Below the pieces are notes generated by a model. It did not search any database, was not told the DNA's origin, and saw only the letters and a list, made by a program, of their open reading frames with translations. Made by a program: the position numbers and the translations under genes. From the NCBI GenBank assembly GCA_947499565.1, contig CANMOV010000007.1:21104-85103 (forward strand): DNA of 64,000 nt. Reading direction: 5' to 3'. Below, piece by piece: positions 49,841-61,817 of this stretch. Positions within the stretch are counted from its first letter, which is position 1. The number at the start of each line of letters is the position of its first letter. The stretch comes from an uncultured Croceitalea sp. (GTDB taxonomy: Bacteria; Bacteroidota; Bacteroidia; Flavobacteriales; Flavobacteriaceae).

Positions 49841-50392
49841 ATGTCTGAGGTATTAGAGAAAAAATGGTATGTAGTTAGAGCGGTTAGCGGCCAAGAGAAC
49901 AAAATCAAAGGGTATATTGAAAGTGAGGTTGAAAGACATGGCTTTGGAGATTATTTAGAAGATGTTCTTGTTCCCACGGAAAAAGTTGTTCAAATCCGAA
50001 ATGGTAAAAAAATTAATAAGGAAAGAACTTATTTTCCAGGATACATAATGATAAAAGCCAATTTAGGTGGAGAAATGGTTCATATTATTCGCTCCATTAC
50101 AAACGTAATAGGCTTTTTAGGAGAAACTAAAGGTGGTGACCCGGTACCATTGCGTAAGGCAGAGGTAAATAGAATGTTAGGTAAAGTTGATGAGTTAGCT
50201 GTTAATACAGATAATGTGGCAATACCTTTTATTCTGGGTGAAACTGTAAAGGTAATTGATGGACCTTTCAATGGATTCAATGGAACTGTTGAAAAAATCA
50301 ATGAAGAAAAGCGTAAGCTTGAGGTAATGGTTAAGATTTTCGGAAGAAAGACGCCATTAGAGTTGAGTTATATGCAAGTAGAAAAAGTTTAA
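49841..50392 (+). CDS. nusG: Transcription termination/antitermination factor NusG
   Basis: A 183-residue factor. The NGN domain has KWYVVRAVSGQE at the start and an FPGYIMIKA strand; the KOW domain is at the end (VKVIDGPFNGFNGTVEKI). It binds RNA polymerase and couples it to the ribosome. It follows secE by 4 bases. Confidence 0.97.
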   Translation: MSEVLEKKWYVVRAVSGQENKIKGYIESEVERHGFGDYLEDVLVPTEKVVQIRNGKKINKERTYFPGYIMIKANLGGEMVHIIRSITNVIGFLGETKGGDPVPLRKAEVNRMLGKVDELAVNTDNVAIPFILGETVKVIDGPFNGFNGTVEKINEEKRKLEVMVKIFGRKTPLELSYMQVEKV

Positions 50393-50460
50393 GTAAGAGC
50401 TGTTACATATATAGAAATTGTGTTGCTTCCAATAGCACATTTTCAATTTAATTAAAAACA

Positions 50461-50898
50461 ATGGCAAAAGAAGTAGATAAGGTAGTTAAATTACAAGTTA
50501 GGGGAGGTGCAGCGAATCCGTCGCCACCGGTTGGACCCGCCTTAGGTGCTGCCGGCGTTAACATCATGGAGTTCTGTAAGCAATTTAATGCGCGTACACA
50601 GGATAAGCCAGGTAAAGTTTTACCAGTTGTTATCACGGTATATAAAGACAAATCTTTCGAGTTTGTCGTAAAAACACCACCAGCGGCAGTTCAATTGTTG
50701 GAAGCAGCAAAGATTAAAAAAGGATCAGGTGAGCCTAACAGAGTGAAATCAGGATCGGTATCTTGGGATCAAGTAAAGCAAATCGCAGAAGATAAAATGG
50801 TCGATTTAAATGCTTTTACAGTAGAATCAGCAATGAGTATGGTTGCAGGTACTGCTAGATCAATGGGATTAAAGGTAGCTGGAAAAAGACCTTTTTAA
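50461..50898 (+). CDS. rplK: Large ribosomal subunit protein uL11
   Basis: A 145-residue protein with the uL11 hallmarks: [36 protein letters not shown] and the C-terminal rRNA-binding [14 protein letters not shown]. It forms the GTPase-associated stalk base. It is followed by rplA in 20 bases. Confidence 0.97.
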   Translation: MAKEVDKVVKLQVRGGAANPSPPVGPALGAAGVNIMEFCKQFNARTQDKPGKVLPVVITVYKDKSFEFVVKTPPAAVQLLEAAKIKKGSGEPNRVKSGSVSWDQVKQIAEDKMVDLNAFTVESAMSMVAGTARSMGLKVAGKRPF

Positions 50899-50918
50899 AA
50901 ATCTAAAAGCAATTTCTA

Positions 50919-51608
50919 ATGGCAAGATTGACTAAAAAGCAAAAAGAAGCACAAGCTAAAATTGATAGAAACAAATTGTATTCTGTAGATGAGGCTTCTG
51001 CTTTAGTAAAAGAGATAACCACTGTAAAATTTGATGCATCAATTGATTTAGCGGTTCGTTTGGGTGTTGACCCAAGAAAAGCTAATCAAATGGTTCGTGG
51101 GGTTGTAACATTACCACACGGAACAGGTAAAGATGTAAAAGTTTTAGCATTGGTGACCCCAGACAAGGAGGCAGAAGCTAAAGAAGCTGGCGCTGATTTT
51201 GTCGGGTTGGATGAATATTTGGATAAAATAAAAGGCGGTTGGACAGATGTTGATGTTATCATCACTATGCCAAGCGTAATGGGTAAGTTAGGTCCTTTGG
51301 GTAGAGTTCTTGGTCCAAGAGGTTTAATGCCTAATCCAAAAACTGGTACAGTTACAATGGATGTTGCCAAAGCGGTATCTGATGTAAAAGCTGGTAAAAT
51401 TGATTTTAAGGTTGATAAAACTGGAATCGTACACGCGGCAATAGGTAAATCATCATTTTCAGCAGATAAGATTGCAGGTAATGCAAAGGAATTGTTGGAT
51501 ACGTTGATGAAGCTAAAACCTGCATCAGCTAAAGGTGTATACATGAAAAGTGTATACATGTCTAGCACTATGAGTCCTAGTGTTCAACTAGATCCTAAAG
51601 CAGTTTAA
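50919..51608 (+). CDS. rplA: Large ribosomal subunit protein uL1
   Basis: A 229-residue protein with [34 protein letters not shown] and a closing [16 protein letters not shown]. It makes the L1 stalk. In many bacteria it also binds its own operon message; no obvious target was checked. Confidence 0.97.
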   Translation: MARLTKKQKEAQAKIDRNKLYSVDEASALVKEITTVKFDASIDLAVRLGVDPRKANQMVRGVVTLPHGTGKDVKVLALVTPDKEAEAKEAGADFVGLDEYLDKIKGGWTDVDVIITMPSVMGKLGPLGRVLGPRGLMPNPKTGTVTMDVAKAVSDVKAGKIDFKVDKTGIVHAAIGKSSFSADKIAGNAKELLDTLMKLKPASAKGVYMKSVYMSSTMSPSVQLDPKAV

Positions 51609-51632
51609 TACTGGTAGTCTAAAATTATAACA

Positions 51633-52151
51633 ATGACAAGAGAAGAAAAAGCAACCGTAATTGAAGATTTGACTGCACAGTTAGCCGATAACTCTAATAT
51701 ATATCTTGCTGATATTTCTGGGTTAGATGCATTGACGACTTCTAATTTAAGAAGAGCATGTTTTAAGGCTAATATTAAACTTGCAGTTGTTAAGAATACT
51801 TTGCTTGCAAAAGCAATGGAAGCTTCTGATAAGGAGTTTGGAGAACTTCCTGAAGTATTAAAGGGTAATACATCTTTAATGTTTTCAGAAACAGGAAATG
51901 CTCCTGCTAAACTTATCAAAAACTTCAGAAAGAAATCAGATAAGCCATTATTAAAGGGTGCTTTTATAGAAGAGGCAGTCTATATTGGGGATGAGAACTT
52001 AGATTCTTTGGTTACAATAAAATCAAAAGAAGAAGTTATCGGAGATATTATCGGATTGTTACAATCACCAGCCAAGAATGTTATTTCTGGTCTTAAATCA
52101 GGTGGTGGTAAACTAGCCGGAATTATCAAAACATTATCTGAAAGAGAATAA
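51633..52151 (+). CDS. rplJ: Large ribosomal subunit protein uL10
   Basis: A 172-residue protein beginning MTREEKATVIEDLTAQL and containing the rRNA-binding FKANIKLAVVKNTL segment, with a helix at the end that holds bL12 dimers. It starts 24 bases after rplA, leaving no room for a long leader, so the L10 autoregulatory leader seen elsewhere is not apparent. Confidence 0.95.
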   Translation: MTREEKATVIEDLTAQLADNSNIYLADISGLDALTTSNLRRACFKANIKLAVVKNTLLAKAMEASDKEFGELPEVLKGNTSLMFSETGNAPAKLIKNFRKKSDKPLLKGAFIEEAVYIGDENLDSLVTIKSKEEVIGDIIGLLQSPAKNVISGLKSGGGKLAGIIKTLSERE

Positions 52152-52202
52152 GCACGCACTAAAACAATTATATTTTAAAAATTTTATTTAAACGATAGAA
52201 AA

Positions 52203-52586
52203 ATGGCAGATTTAAAAGATTTTGCAGAACAGTTGGTTAACCTTACCGTAAAAGAGGTAAATGAATTAGCTGATATTTTAAAAGAAGAGTATGGTATTGA
52301 GCCTGCTGCTGCAGCTGTTGCAGTTGCTGCTGGTGGTGGAGCTGCTGGTGGTGGCGGAGAAGCTGCTGAAGAGCAATCAGAATTTGATGTAATTCTTAAA
52401 GCAGCTGGTGCTTCTAAGTTAGCGGTAGTTAAATTGGTTAAAGAATTAACAGGTCTTGGTTTGAAAGATGCTAAGGACATTGTTGATAGCGCGCCAAAAG
52501 CTGTTAAAGAAGCTGTTTCTAAAGATGAAGCAGAAGGTATTAAAAAATCTTTGGAAGAAGCAGGAGCAGAAGTTGAGCTTAAATAG
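52203..52586 (+). CDS. rplL: Large ribosomal subunit protein bL12
   Basis: A 127-residue acidic stalk protein: N-terminal dimerisation domain ([19 protein letters not shown]), an alanine/glycine-rich hinge (residues about 37-58) and the conserved C-terminal factor-binding domain ([20 protein letters not shown]). It recruits translational GTPases. Confidence 0.97.
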   Translation: MADLKDFAEQLVNLTVKEVNELADILKEEYGIEPAAAAVAVAAGGGAAGGGGEAAEEQSEFDVILKAAGASKLAVVKLVKELTGLGLKDAKDIVDSAPKAVKEAVSKDEAEGIKKSLEEAGAEVELK

Positions 52587-52611
52587 TAGCTTCCAAATAG
52601 CATAATATGGT

Positions 52612-52643
52612 TAAGGTCTTTCCGTAAAAACGGTCAGACCTTA
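52612..52643 (+). other. Strong hairpin in the rplL-rpoB gap
   Basis: TAAGGTCT pairs with AGACCTTA (8 bp), with an inner CCGT/ACGG stem and AAAA loop. It is followed by a T-rich CTGTTTTTA. It may be an attenuator or an RNase processing site separating ribosomal protein from polymerase genes, as known in other bacteria. Confidence 0.6.
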
Positions 52644-52660
52644 GCCTGTTTTTATAGCAG

Positions 52661-52676
52661 CATGTGATGGCACATG
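52661..52676 (+). other. Second hairpin in the rplL-rpoB gap
   Basis: CATGTG and CACATG pair around ATGG, 18 bases after the first hairpin. It adds to the impression of a structured control region. Confidence 0.45.
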
Positions 52677-52715
52677 TAACCCTTTAGAGAATTCACTATC
52701 AAAATTTGTCCATAG

Positions 52716-55700
52716 ATGTTCACAAATCAGACTGAAAGAGTAAATTTTGCATCCGCTAAGAACATACCGGAATACCCGGATTTCTTGGACATTCAGATAA
52801 AATCATTTCAAGATTTTTTTCAACTTGAAACGAAATCTGACGAAAGAGGCAACGAAGGTTTGTACAATACCTTCATGGAAAACTTTCCAATAACAGATAC
52901 CAGAAACCAGTTTGTACTTGAGTTTTTGGATTATTTTATAGATCCACCTAGATATTCTATACAAGAATGTATAGAACGTGGACTTACCTATAGCGTACCC
53001 TTAAAGGCTCGTTTAAAATTATACTGTACAGATCCCGAGCATGAAGATTTTGAAACAATTGTTCAAGATGTGTATTTAGGTACAATACCGTACATGACTC
53101 CAAGTGGTACTTTTGTTATCAATGGAGCAGAACGTGTTGTAGTATCTCAATTGCATAGATCACCAGGGGTATTCTTTGGACAGTCTTTTCATGCAAACGG
53201 AACTAAGCTATATTCTGCAAGGGTAATTCCTTTTAAAGGTTCTTGGATTGAGTTTGCTACAGATATCAACAGCGTTATGTACGCTTATATTGATAGAAAG
53301 AAAAAGTTACCAGTAACTACATTATTCCGTGCAATTGGATTTGAAAGGGATAAGGATATTTTAGAAATTTTTGACCTATCAGAAGAGGTTAAAGTTTCTA
53401 AAGCTGGTCTTAAAAAAGTATTAGGACGCAAATTAGCTGCAAGAGTTTTAAATACTTGGCATGAAGATTTTGTGGATGAGGATACAGGAGAAGTTGTTTC
53501 TATTGAAAGAAACGAAATTGTGCTAGACCGTGATACAATTCTTGAAAAAGAGCATATTGATGAGATAGTTGATGCAGATGTAAAAACTATCCTATTACAT
53601 AAAGAAAATAATACGCAGTCGGATTATGCCATTATCCATAATACCCTGCAAAAAGACCCTACAAACTCTGAAAAAGAAGCTGTAGAGCACATTTATCGTC
53701 AACTTCGTAATGCAGAGCCGCCAGATGAGGAAACTGCAAGAGGAATTATCGATAAATTATTCTTCTCTGATCAACGTTACAATTTAGGTGAAGTAGGTCG
53801 TTATAGAATGAATAAGAAGTTAGGTCTTGATATTGGAATGGACAAACAAGTCTTGACTAAGGAAGATATTATTACTATAATTAAATACCTTATTGAGTTA
53901 ATTAACTCTAAAGCAGAGATTGATGATATTGATCACTTATCTAATCGTCGTGTACGTACAGTAGGTGAGCAGTTATCTTCTCAGTTCGGTGTTGGTTTAG
54001 CACGTATGGCTAGAACCATTCGTGAGCGAATGAATGTTCGTGATAACGAAGTATTTACACCAATAGATTTGATTAATGCAAAGACATTGTCTTCAGTAAT
54101 CAACTCATTCTTTGGAACAAATCAGTTATCTCAGTTTATGGATCAAACAAATCCATTAGCAGAGATTACACATAAAAGAAGATTATCAGCTCTTGGACCA
54201 GGCGGTCTTTCTCGTGAAAGAGCAGGTTTCGAGGTTCGTGATGTTCACTATACACATTATGGTCGTTTATGTCCAATTGAAACTCCTGAAGGTCCAAATA
54301 TTGGTTTGATTTCTTCACTTTCAGTTTTCGCCAAAGTAAACCCAATGGGCTTTTTAGAAACTCCATATCGTAAGGTTGAAAATGGTAAGGTTGATACTAA
54401 GAAGTTTGCATACTTAAGTGCGGAAGAAGAAGAAGGAATGAAAATTTCTCAAGCCAATATTCCGCTTAAAGAAGATGGAACTATAAATATAGAAAAGGTA
54501 ATTGCTCGTGAAGAAGGTGATTTCCCAGTTGTAGATCCATCAGAAGTAAACTATACAGATGTTGCTCCAAATCAGATTGCTTCAATTTCAGCTTCGTTAA
54601 TTCCTTTCTTGGAACATGATGATGCGAACAGGGCATTGATGGGGTCAAACATGATGCGCCAGGCGGTTCCGTTATTGAGACCACAATCTCCAATTGTAGG
54701 TACAGGCCTGGAAAGACAAGTTGCTACAGATTCTAGAGTGTTGATTAATGCAGAAGAGAATGGAGTTATTGATTATGTTGATGCTCAGAAAATCACTGTA
54801 AAATACACCAGATCTGAAGATGAGAAACTTGTAAGTTTTGAAGAAGATTATAAAACATACAACCTAATTAAGTTCCGTAAAACGAACCAAGGTACCAGTA
54901 TTAACTTAAAGCCTATTGTTAAAAAAGGTGATAAGGTTAAGAAAGGCGAAGTACTTTGTGAAGGATACGCTACTGAAAAAGGGGAACTGGCTTTAGGTAG
55001 AAATATGAAGGTGGCCTTTATGCCTTGGAAAGGGTATAATTTTGAGGATGCAATTGTTATTTCTGAAAAAGTTGTTCGTGAAGATATCTTTACTTCAATA
55101 CATATTGATGAATACGCTCTAGAAGTTCGTGATACTAAGTTAGGAGCTGAAGAATTAACTAATGATATTCCTAATGTTTCTGAAGAGGCTACAAAAGACT
55201 TAGATGAACATGGAATGATTCGTATAGGTGCTGAAGTTAAGCCTGGTGATATTTTAATTGGTAAGATTACTCCAAAAGGAGAATCTGATCCAACACCAGA
55301 AGAAAAATTACTTCGTGCAATCTTTGGTGATAAAGCAGGTGATGTAAAAGATGCTTCATTGAAAGCTTCGCCATCATTAAGAGGTGTTGTAATAGATAAG
55401 AAGTTATTTTCGCGATCTATTAAAGACAAGAGAAAACGTTCAGAAGATAAAGAGGCTATTTCTAAATTAGAGATGGACTACGAAGTGAAATTTGAACAAT
55501 TAAAGGACATTCTAGTTGAGAAGTTATTCACTCTAATTAGTGGAAAAACTTCACAAGGAGTTATGAACGATTTGGGAGAAGAAGTGCTTCCAAAGGGTAA
55601 AAAGTATACTATTAAAATGTTGAATTCAGTCGATGACTTCGCTCACTTAATTGGAGGAAGTTGGACTACTGATGATAAAACAAATACACAAGTTGCTGAT

Positions 55701-56525
55701 TTACTTCATAACTATAAGATTAAGTTGAATGACCTTCAAGGTAATCTAAGAAGAGATAAGTTTACAATTTCTGTTGGTGATGAGTTACCAGCTGGAATTA
55801 TGAAACTAGCTAAAGTTTATATTGCCAAAAAACGTAAACTTAAAGTTGGTGATAAAATGGCAGGACGTCATGGTAACAAGGGTATTGTTGCTAGAATCGT
55901 TCGTCAAGAAGACATGCCTTTCTTAGAAGATGGAACTCCAGTTGATATTGTATTAAATCCGCTAGGGGTACCTTCTCGTATGAATATTGGTCAGATTTAT
56001 GAAACAGTTCTTGGTTGGGCAGGTGAAAAGCTTGGTAGAAAATATGGAACGCCAATTTTTGATGGTGCAACATTAGAGCAAATCAATGCTTTAACTGATG
56101 AGGCTGGTGTACCAAGATTTGGACATACACATTTATATGATGGTGGAACAGGAGAACGTTTTGATCAGGCTGCAACAGTAGGTATTATTTACATGTTGAA
56201 GTTAGGTCACATGGTTGATGATAAGATGCACGCACGTTCTATTGGGCCATACTCGTTGATTACACAGCAGCCACTTGGTGGTAAAGCTCAATTTGGTGGT
56301 CAGCGTTTTGGTGAGATGGAAGTTTGGGCGCTTGAAGCTTATGGAGCTTCAGCTACCCTACGTGAAATCTTAACAGTAAAATCTGATGATGTAATTGGTA
56401 GAGCAAAAACCTATGAGTCAATCGTAAAAGGTGAAACTATGCCAGAACCTGGATTACCAGAATCTTTCAATGTATTAATGCACGAACTTAAAGGTTTAGG
56501 CTTAGACATTAGATTGGAGGAATAG
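52716..56525 (+). CDS. rpoB: DNA-directed RNA polymerase subunit beta
   Basis: A 1269-residue beta subunit. Recognisable landmarks: [24 protein letters not shown] near the start, the rifampicin region [54 protein letters not shown] and a closing [17 protein letters not shown]. Full length; no insertion or break seen. The start ATG at 52716 follows a double hairpin. Confidence 0.98.
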   Translation: MFTNQTERVNFASAKNIPEYPDFLDIQIKSFQDFFQLETKSDERGNEGLYNTFMENFPITDTRNQFVLEFLDYFIDPPRYSIQECIERGLTYSVPLKARLKLYCTDPEHEDFETIVQDVYLGTIPYMTPSGTFVINGAERVVVSQLHRSPGVFFGQSFHANGTKLYSARVIPFKGSWIEFATDINSVMYAYIDRKKKLPVTTLFRAIGFERDKDILEIFDLSEEVKVSKAGLKKVLGRKLAARVLNTWHEDFVDEDTGEVVSIERNEIVLDRDTILEKEHIDEIVDADVKTILLHKENNTQSDYAIIHNTLQKDPTNSEKEAVEHIYRQLRNAEPPDEETARGIIDKLFFSDQRYNLGEVGRYRMNKKLGLDIGMDKQVLTKEDIITIIKYLIELINSKAEIDDIDHLSNRRVRTVGEQLSSQFGVGLARMARTIRERMNVRDNEVFTPIDLINAKTLSSVINSFFGTNQLSQFMDQTNPLAEITHKRRLSALGPGGLSRERAGFEVRDVHYTHYGRLCPIETPEGPNIGLISSLSVFAKVNPMGFLETPYRKVENGKVDTKKFAYLSAEEEEGMKISQANIPLKEDGTINIEKVIAREEGDFPVVDPSEVNYTDVAPNQIASISASLIPFLEHDDANRALMGSNMMRQAVPLLRPQSPIVGTGLERQVATDSRVLINAEENGVIDYVDAQKITVKYTRSEDEKLVSFEEDYKTYNLIKFRKTNQGTSINLKPIVKKGDKVKKGEVLCEGYATEKGELALGRNMKVAFMPWKGYNFEDAIVISEKVVREDIFTSIHIDEYALEVRDTKLGAEELTNDIPNVSEEATKDLDEHGMIRIGAEVKPGDILIGKITPKGESDPTPEEKLLRAIFGDKAGDVKDASLKASPSLRGVVIDKKLFSRSIKDKRKRSEDKEAISKLEMDYEVKFEQLKDILVEKLFTLISGKTSQGVMNDLGEEVLPKGKKYTIKMLNSVDDFAHLIGGSWTTDDKTNTQVADLLHNYKIKLNDLQGNLRRDKFTISVGDELPAGIMKLAKVYIAKKRKLKVGDKMAGRHGNKGIVARIVRQEDMPFLEDGTPVDIVLNPLGVPSRMNIGQIYETVLGWAGEKLGRKYGTPIFDGATLEQINALTDEAGVPRFGHTHLYDGGTGERFDQAATVGIIYMLKLGHMVDDKMHARSIGPYSLITQQPLGGKAQFGGQRFGEMEVWALEAYGASATLREILTVKSDDVIGRAKTYESIVKGETMPEPGLPESFNVLMHELKGLGLDIRLEE

Positions 56526-56587
56526 TAGTATAGTTGAAAAACTATTAGAAAGAGAACATTTTTTAACATTTTCATCTTTATAGCATT

Positions 56588-59500
56588 ATGGCTAGAATAA
56601 AAGATAATAACGCACCAAAGAGGTTTAATAAAATTTCAATCGGATTGGCATCTCCAGAATCAATTTTGGCAGAGTCAAGAGGTGAGGTTTTAAAACCAGA
56701 AACTATTAACTATAGAACGCACAAACCAGAGCGTGACGGATTGTTCTGTGAGCGTATTTTTGGTCCTGTAAAGGATTATGAATGTGCCTGCGGAAAATAC
56801 AAGCGTATTCGATACCGCGGTATTGTGTGTGACCGTTGTGGTGTAGAAGTAACAGAGAAAAAAGTACGTCGTGATAGGGTAGGACATATTAATTTGGTTG
56901 TACCTGTTGCTCATATTTGGTATTTCCGTTCACTTCCTAACAAAATAGGATATTTACTTGGTCTACCATCTAAGAAGTTAGATATGATTATTTACTACGA
57001 ACGTTACGTAGTAATTCAGCCAGGTATAGCCAAGGGACCAGAAGGAGAAGAAATCAATAAAATGGATTTCTTAACAGAAGAGGAGTACCTTAATATTTTG
57101 GAAACAATTCCTGCTGAAAATCAATATTTAGAAGATTCAGACCCAAATAAGTTTATTGCTAAAATGGGAGCTGAATGTTTAATTGATTTATTAGGTAGAA
57201 TTGATTTAGAGCAATTGTCCTACGAGTTAAGACATAAAGCAAATACAGAAACTTCTAAACAACGTAAAACAGAAGCATTAAAAAGGCTTCAAGTTGTGGA
57301 GGCTTTGCGTGAATCTCAGGATAATCGTGAAAATAATCCGGAGTGGATGATTATGAAAGTAGTTCCGGTGATTCCACCAGAATTACGTCCATTAGTTCCC
57401 TTAGACGGTGGCCGTTTTGCTACTTCAGATTTAAATGATTTATACCGTAGAGTAATTATCAGAAACAATCGTTTAAAACGATTAATGGAGATTAAAGCTC
57501 CAGAAGTTATCCTTCGTAATGAGAAGAGGATGCTTCAAGAATCTGTAGATTCTTTATTTGATAATACAAGAAAAGCTTCGGCGGTTAAGACAGAATCAAA
57601 TAGACCATTGAAATCCCTTTCGGATTCTTTAAAAGGTAAACAAGGTCGTTTTCGTCAAAACTTATTGGGTAAGCGTGTTGATTATTCTGCACGTTCTGTA
57701 ATTGTTGTAGGTCCAGAATTAAACTTATACGAATGCGGACTTCCTAAAGATATGGCTGCTGAGTTATACAAGCCTTTTGTCATTAGAAAACTGATTGAAA
57801 GAGGTATTGTTAAGACGGTAAAATCAGCTAAGAAGATTATAGACAAGAAAGAACCTGTTGTTTGGGATATTCTTGAAAATGTATTAAAAGGTCACCCTGT
57901 ATTATTGAACAGGGCTCCAACATTACACCGTCTAGGTATTCAGGCTTTCCAACCTAAACTTATAGAAGGTAAGGCAATTCGTCTGCATCCATTAGCTTGT
58001 ACTGCATTTAATGCGGATTTTGATGGGGATCAAATGGCAGTTCACTTACCATTAGGACCAGAAGCTATTTTAGAAGCACAATTGTTAATGTTGGCTTCTC
58101 AGAATATATTGAACCCTGCAAATGGTTCACCAATTACGGTACCTTCTCAGGATATGGTACTTGGTCTTTATTATATGACCAAGCATCGTAAGTCTACAAA
58201 AGAATTACCTATTAAAGGTGAGGGATTAACTTTTTATTCTGCAGAAGAAGTTGAGATTGCTTTCAATGAAAAGAAAGTTGATTTGAATGCAGGTATTAAA
58301 GTGCGTGCAAAAGACTTTAATGCAGAAGGAGAGTTGGTTAATCAAATTATTGAAACTACTGTAGGTAGAGTTTTATTTAATACTCATGTTCCAGTTGAGG
58401 CAGGTTTTATCAATCAAGTATTGAATAAGAAAGCACTTAGAAATATCATTGGTGATATTTTAGCCGTAACTGATGTTCCTAGAACAGCAGAGTTTTTAGA
58501 TAAGATTAAGACCATGGGATATCAATTCGCCTTTAAAGGTGGATTATCATTCAGTTTAGGAGATATTATTATTCCTAAGGAAAAAATTGAAATGATTGAT
58601 GATGCTAATGGTCAAGTTGATGGTATTATGGCTAACTATAATATGGGGCTTATTACCAATAACGAACGTTACAATCAGGTAATTGATGTTTGGACATCTA
58701 CTAACGCTATGCTAACAGAGTTAGCTATGAAACGTATTAGAGAAGATAATCAAGGTTTCAATTCTGTATATATGATGCTTGATTCTGGTGCGAGGGGTTC
58801 TAAAGAACAAATTCGCCAGTTGACAGGTATGCGTGGTTTGATGGCTAAACCTAAAAAATCTACTGCTGGTGGTGGTGAGATTATTGAAAATCCTATTCTT
58901 TCTAATTTTAAGGAAGGTCTTTCAATTCTTGAATATTTTATCTCTACACACGGTGCACGTAAAGGTCTAGCGGATACGGCTTTAAAAACTGCAGATGCGG
59001 GATACTTAACACGTCGTTTGGTAGATGTTTCTCAGGATGTAATCATCAATATTGAAGACTGTGGAACACTAAGAGGTATAGAAGTTAAAGCATTAAAGAA
59101 AAATGAGGAAGTTGTTGAAACTTTAGGTGCTCGTATTTTAGGCCGTGTTTCATTACATGATTTATATGATCCAATTACTCAGGAAGAATTATTGAGTGCT
59201 GGTCAAATTATTAATGAGTCAGATGCAGCTAAAATAGAAGCTTCTCCAATCGAAAAGGTTGAAGTTCGTTCACCATTAACTTGTGAAGCACCAAAAGGTA
59301 TTTGCGCTCAATGTTATGGTCGTAACCTAGCTACCAATAAAATGGTACAAAGAGGTGAAGCTGTAGGTGTAGTTGCGGCTCAATCAATTGGAGAACCTGG
59401 TACACAATTAACATTACGTACTTTCCACGTAGGTGGTATTGCAGGTAACATTTCTGAGGATAATAAACTTGAAGCCAAGTTTGATGGCGTTGCTGAGATT

Positions 59501-60886
59501 GAAGATTTACGCACAGTAGAAGGAGATAATGGTGAGGGAGGAAAATCTACAATTGTAATTTCTAGGACATCTGAAATTAAAATAGTTGATAGCAAAACTG
59601 GAATTGTACTAAGTACAAATAATATTCCTTACGGTTCTATACTTGCTATTAAGAATGGAACTAAAATCAAGAAAGGTGATGTTATTTGTTCTTGGGATCC
59701 ATATAATGGTGTAATTGTTTCTGAGTTTACTGGAAAAATCGCTTACGAAAACATCGAACAAGGTGTTACTTATCAAGTAGAGATAGATGAGCAAACTGGC
59801 TTCCAGGAGAAGGTAATCTCTGAATCTAGAAATAAGAAGTTGATACCAACTTTGTTAATTCAAGATGCAAAAGGAGAAACGTTACGTTCTTATAACTTGC
59901 CTGTTGGTTCGCATATAATGGTGGATGATGGTGAAAAGGTTCAAGAAGGAAAAACCTTAGTTAAGATTCCACGTAAATCTGCAAAAGCAGGTGATATTAC
60001 TGGTGGTCTTCCTAGAGTTACAGAGTTGTTTGAAGCTCGTAACCCTTCTAATCCGGCTGTAGTTTCTGAGATTGATGGTGTTGTTTCTTTTGGTAAAATC
60101 AAAAGAGGTAACCGTGAGATTATTATAGAGTCTAAACTAGGTGAAATCAAGAAATACTTAGTAAAACTTTCAAATCAAATCTTGGTTCAAGAGAACGATT
60201 ATGTTCGTGCTGGCATGCCACTTTCAGATGGTTCTATTACTCCAGAAGATATCTTAAAAATTAAGGGCCCATCTGCTGTACAACAATACTTGGTGAATGA
60301 GGTTCAAGAAGTATATAGACTCCAAGGTGTAAAGATTAATGATAAGCACTTTGAAGTTGTTGTAAGACAAATGATGCGTAAGGTCCGTATTGAGGATGCA
60401 GGAGATACAATTTTCTTAGAGAATCAATTGGTTCATAAAAAGGACTTTATTCGCGAGAATGATGAAATTTTTGGTAAGAAAGTTGTGGAAGATGCAGGAG
60501 AATCTGAAAACTTAAAAGCAGGTCAAATAATTACTGCAAGAGAGTTAAGAGATGAAAACTCATTATTGAAAAGAGCAGATAAAGCATTAGTTTCTGCCAG
60601 AGATGCAGTTGCTGCTACAGCAACACCAATACTGCAAGGTATTACAAGAGCGTCTCTACAGACTAAATCCTTTATTTCTGCGGCATCTTTCCAAGAGACC
60701 ACCAAAGTACTAAATGAAGCTGCAGTAAGCGGTAAAGTTGATACTTTAGAAGGTCTTAAGGAGAATGTAATTGTAGGGCATAAAATTCCTGCAGGTACAG
60801 GCATGAGAGATTATGAGAACATCATCGTAGGTTCTAAGGAAGAATATGATGAAATAATGGCTCGAAAAGAGGAATTTAAATTCTAA
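56588..60886 (+). CDS. rpoC: DNA-directed RNA polymerase subunit beta'
   Basis: A 1432-residue beta' subunit. The zinc-ribbon CACGKYKR...CDRCGVEV is near the N-terminus, the catalytic [12 protein letters not shown] motif binds Mg, and the trigger-loop/bridge helix region follows ([16 protein letters not shown]). Length is typical for the phylum. It follows rpoB by 62 bases and ends at a terminator. Confidence 0.98.
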   Translation: MARIKDNNAPKRFNKISIGLASPESILAESRGEVLKPETINYRTHKPERDGLFCERIFGPVKDYECACGKYKRIRYRGIVCDRCGVEVTEKKVRRDRVGHINLVVPVAHIWYFRSLPNKIGYLLGLPSKKLDMIIYYERYVVIQPGIAKGPEGEEINKMDFLTEEEYLNILETIPAENQYLEDSDPNKFIAKMGAECLIDLLGRIDLEQLSYELRHKANTETSKQRKTEALKRLQVVEALRESQDNRENNPEWMIMKVVPVIPPELRPLVPLDGGRFATSDLNDLYRRVIIRNNRLKRLMEIKAPEVILRNEKRMLQESVDSLFDNTRKASAVKTESNRPLKSLSDSLKGKQGRFRQNLLGKRVDYSARSVIVVGPELNLYECGLPKDMAAELYKPFVIRKLIERGIVKTVKSAKKIIDKKEPVVWDILENVLKGHPVLLNRAPTLHRLGIQAFQPKLIEGKAIRLHPLACTAFNADFDGDQMAVHLPLGPEAILEAQLLMLASQNILNPANGSPITVPSQDMVLGLYYMTKHRKSTKELPIKGEGLTFYSAEEVEIAFNEKKVDLNAGIKVRAKDFNAEGELVNQIIETTVGRVLFNTHVPVEAGFINQVLNKKALRNIIGDILAVTDVPRTAEFLDKIKTMGYQFAFKGGLSFSLGDIIIPKEKIEMIDDANGQVDGIMANYNMGLITNNERYNQVIDVWTSTNAMLTELAMKRIREDNQGFNSVYMMLDSGARGSKEQIRQLTGMRGLMAKPKKSTAGGGEIIENPILSNFKEGLSILEYFISTHGARKGLADTALKTADAGYLTRRLVDVSQDVIINIEDCGTLRGIEVKALKKNEEVVETLGARILGRVSLHDLYDPITQEELLSAGQIINESDAAKIEASPIEKVEVRSPLTCEAPKGICAQCYGRNLATNKMVQRGEAVGVVAAQSIGEPGTQLTLRTFHVGGIAGNISEDNKLEAKFDGVAEIEDLRTVEGDNGEGGKSTIVISRTSEIKIVDSKTGIVLSTNNIPYGSILAIKNGTKIKKGDVICSWDPYNGVIVSEFTGKIAYENIEQGVTYQVEIDEQTGFQEKVISESRNKKLIPTLLIQDAKGETLRSYNLPVGSHIMVDDGEKVQEGKTLVKIPRKSAKAGDITGGLPRVTELFEARNPSNPAVVSEIDGVVSFGKIKRGNREIIIESKLGEIKKYLVKLSNQILVQENDYVRAGMPLSDGSITPEDILKIKGPSAVQQYLVNEVQEVYRLQGVKINDKHFEVVVRQMMRKVRIEDAGDTIFLENQLVHKKDFIRENDEIFGKKVVEDAGESENLKAGQIITARELRDENSLLKRADKALVSARDAVAATATPILQGITRASLQTKSFISAASFQETTKVLNEAAVSGKVDTLEGLKENVIVGHKIPAGTGMRDYENIIVGSKEEYDEIMARKEEFKF

Positions 60887-60897
60887 ATAAACAGAGA

Positions 60898-60926
60898 CCC
60901 TGACTTAATCGTCAGGGTTTTCTTTT
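60898..60926 (+). terminator. rpoC terminator
   Basis: CCCTGAC and GTCAGGG pair around TTAATC, followed by TTTTCTTTTT. It begins 12 bases after the rpoC stop and just before the DUF3467 gene. Confidence 0.85.
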
Positions 60927-60942
60927 TAATACAAAAAATATC

Positions 60943-61254
60943 ATGGCTGAAAAAAATCAAAACCAAAAACAAATTAATATAGAATTAGATGAAAAAACCG
61001 CTGAAGGTATATATTCTAATTTGGCTATTATTAATCATTCAGTTTCAGAGTTTGTGGTAGACTTTATTAGCATGATGCCAGGTGCTCCAAAAGCTAAGGT
61101 TAAAAGTAGAATTGTTTTAACACCACAGCATGCAAAGAAATTTTTAAAGGCATTAAATGATAATGTACAACGTTTTGAAAAGGCTCATGGTACAATTAAA
61201 GACTATGAGCAACCTCCAATACCATTAAATTTTGGACCTACGGGAGAAGCATAA
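60943..61254 (+). CDS. DUF3467 family protein
   Basis: A 103-residue protein of the DUF3467 family, recognised by IELDEKTAEGIYSNLAIINHSVSEFVVDF and MMPGAPKAKVKSRI, and ending in a Pro-rich tail. Family function is not known to me. It lies directly after the rpoC terminator. A second terminator with the same 7-base stem follows, so it may have its own promoter or depend on read-through. Confidence 0.85.
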   Translation: MAEKNQNQKQINIELDEKTAEGIYSNLAIINHSVSEFVVDFISMMPGAPKAKVKSRIVLTPQHAKKFLKALNDNVQRFEKAHGTIKDYEQPPIPLNFGPTGEA

Positions 61255-61284
61255 AAAAAGCCCTGACATTTGTCAGGGCTTTTT
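61254..61284. terminator. Two-way terminator between DUF3467 and the membrane protein gene
   Basis: AAAAAGCCCTGAC pairs with GTCAGGGCTTTTT around ATTT, with A and T runs on both sides. It can end transcripts from either strand. Confidence 0.9.
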
Positions 61285-61304
61285 AATTAAATTTAAATTA
61301 TAGT

Positions 61305-61742
61305 TTATTTAAGCCAACCTTTTGTAATTCCTTGTTTAGAGAAAAATATAAGATAGAGACCAAAACCTAAAATAAGTATGGGGAATATTATGGCTTGTGT
61401 ACCCATAACTTCAATCGTATTAGTCATAAAAGTATTGTATACAAATTGAGCTAAAGCCGCGATTAAAGAAACGATTAATACAGGTTTTGCCCATTTTTTC
61501 CGGATAAGTAATGCGATACTCCCAAGAGCTCCTGCAAATACTGCAATAGCAAATGCTGCTGTTACCCAAGCTGGCCTTCCCTCGAATAGCTCTCTTTGTT
61601 CCTGAGTCATCTGTTCCAATTGTTCTATTGTGGTATAAGCATCGGCTAGATAAGCAGAGACTCCCATTAGATTCCACAATAATGCGATAACGGACACCAC
61701 CCAAAACCATGTTGGCGGTTTTTTAATTGCATCGGTAGTCAT
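61305..61742 (-). CDS. Four-helix membrane protein, unknown function
   Basis: A 145-residue hydrophobic protein with four predicted helices (about residues 12-32, 57-80, 88-108, 115-135). No motif beyond membrane segments is visible. It starts with a cytoplasmic MTTDAIKKPP segment. It lies between a two-way terminator and prfC, 75 bases from the prfC stop. Function unknown. Confidence 0.75.
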   Translation of the reverse strand: MTTDAIKKPPTWFWVVSVIALLWNLMGVSAYLADAYTTIEQLEQMTQEQRELFEGRPAWVTAAFAIAVFAGALGSIALLIRKKWAKPVLIVSLIAALAQFVYNTFMTNTIEVMGTQAIIFPILILGFGLYLIFFSKQGITKGWLK

Positions 61743-61817
61743 AAAAGGTATGTTTATTGGTTAATAACCAGTAATATACAAAAAATGACTCAACCACTTT
61801 TTCGTTAGAGTTGGCTA

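Noticed and set aside
50393-50460. Possible uL1 or uL11 autoregulatory hairpin before rplK
   Set aside because: Only a weak GTGTTG/AATAGCAC pairing with wobbles was found; too little to call a regulatory site.
54848-55429. 193-codon open frame on the minus strand inside rpoB
   Set aside because: A shadow of rpoB; the sequence is Ser/Ile-rich and unlike any known protein.
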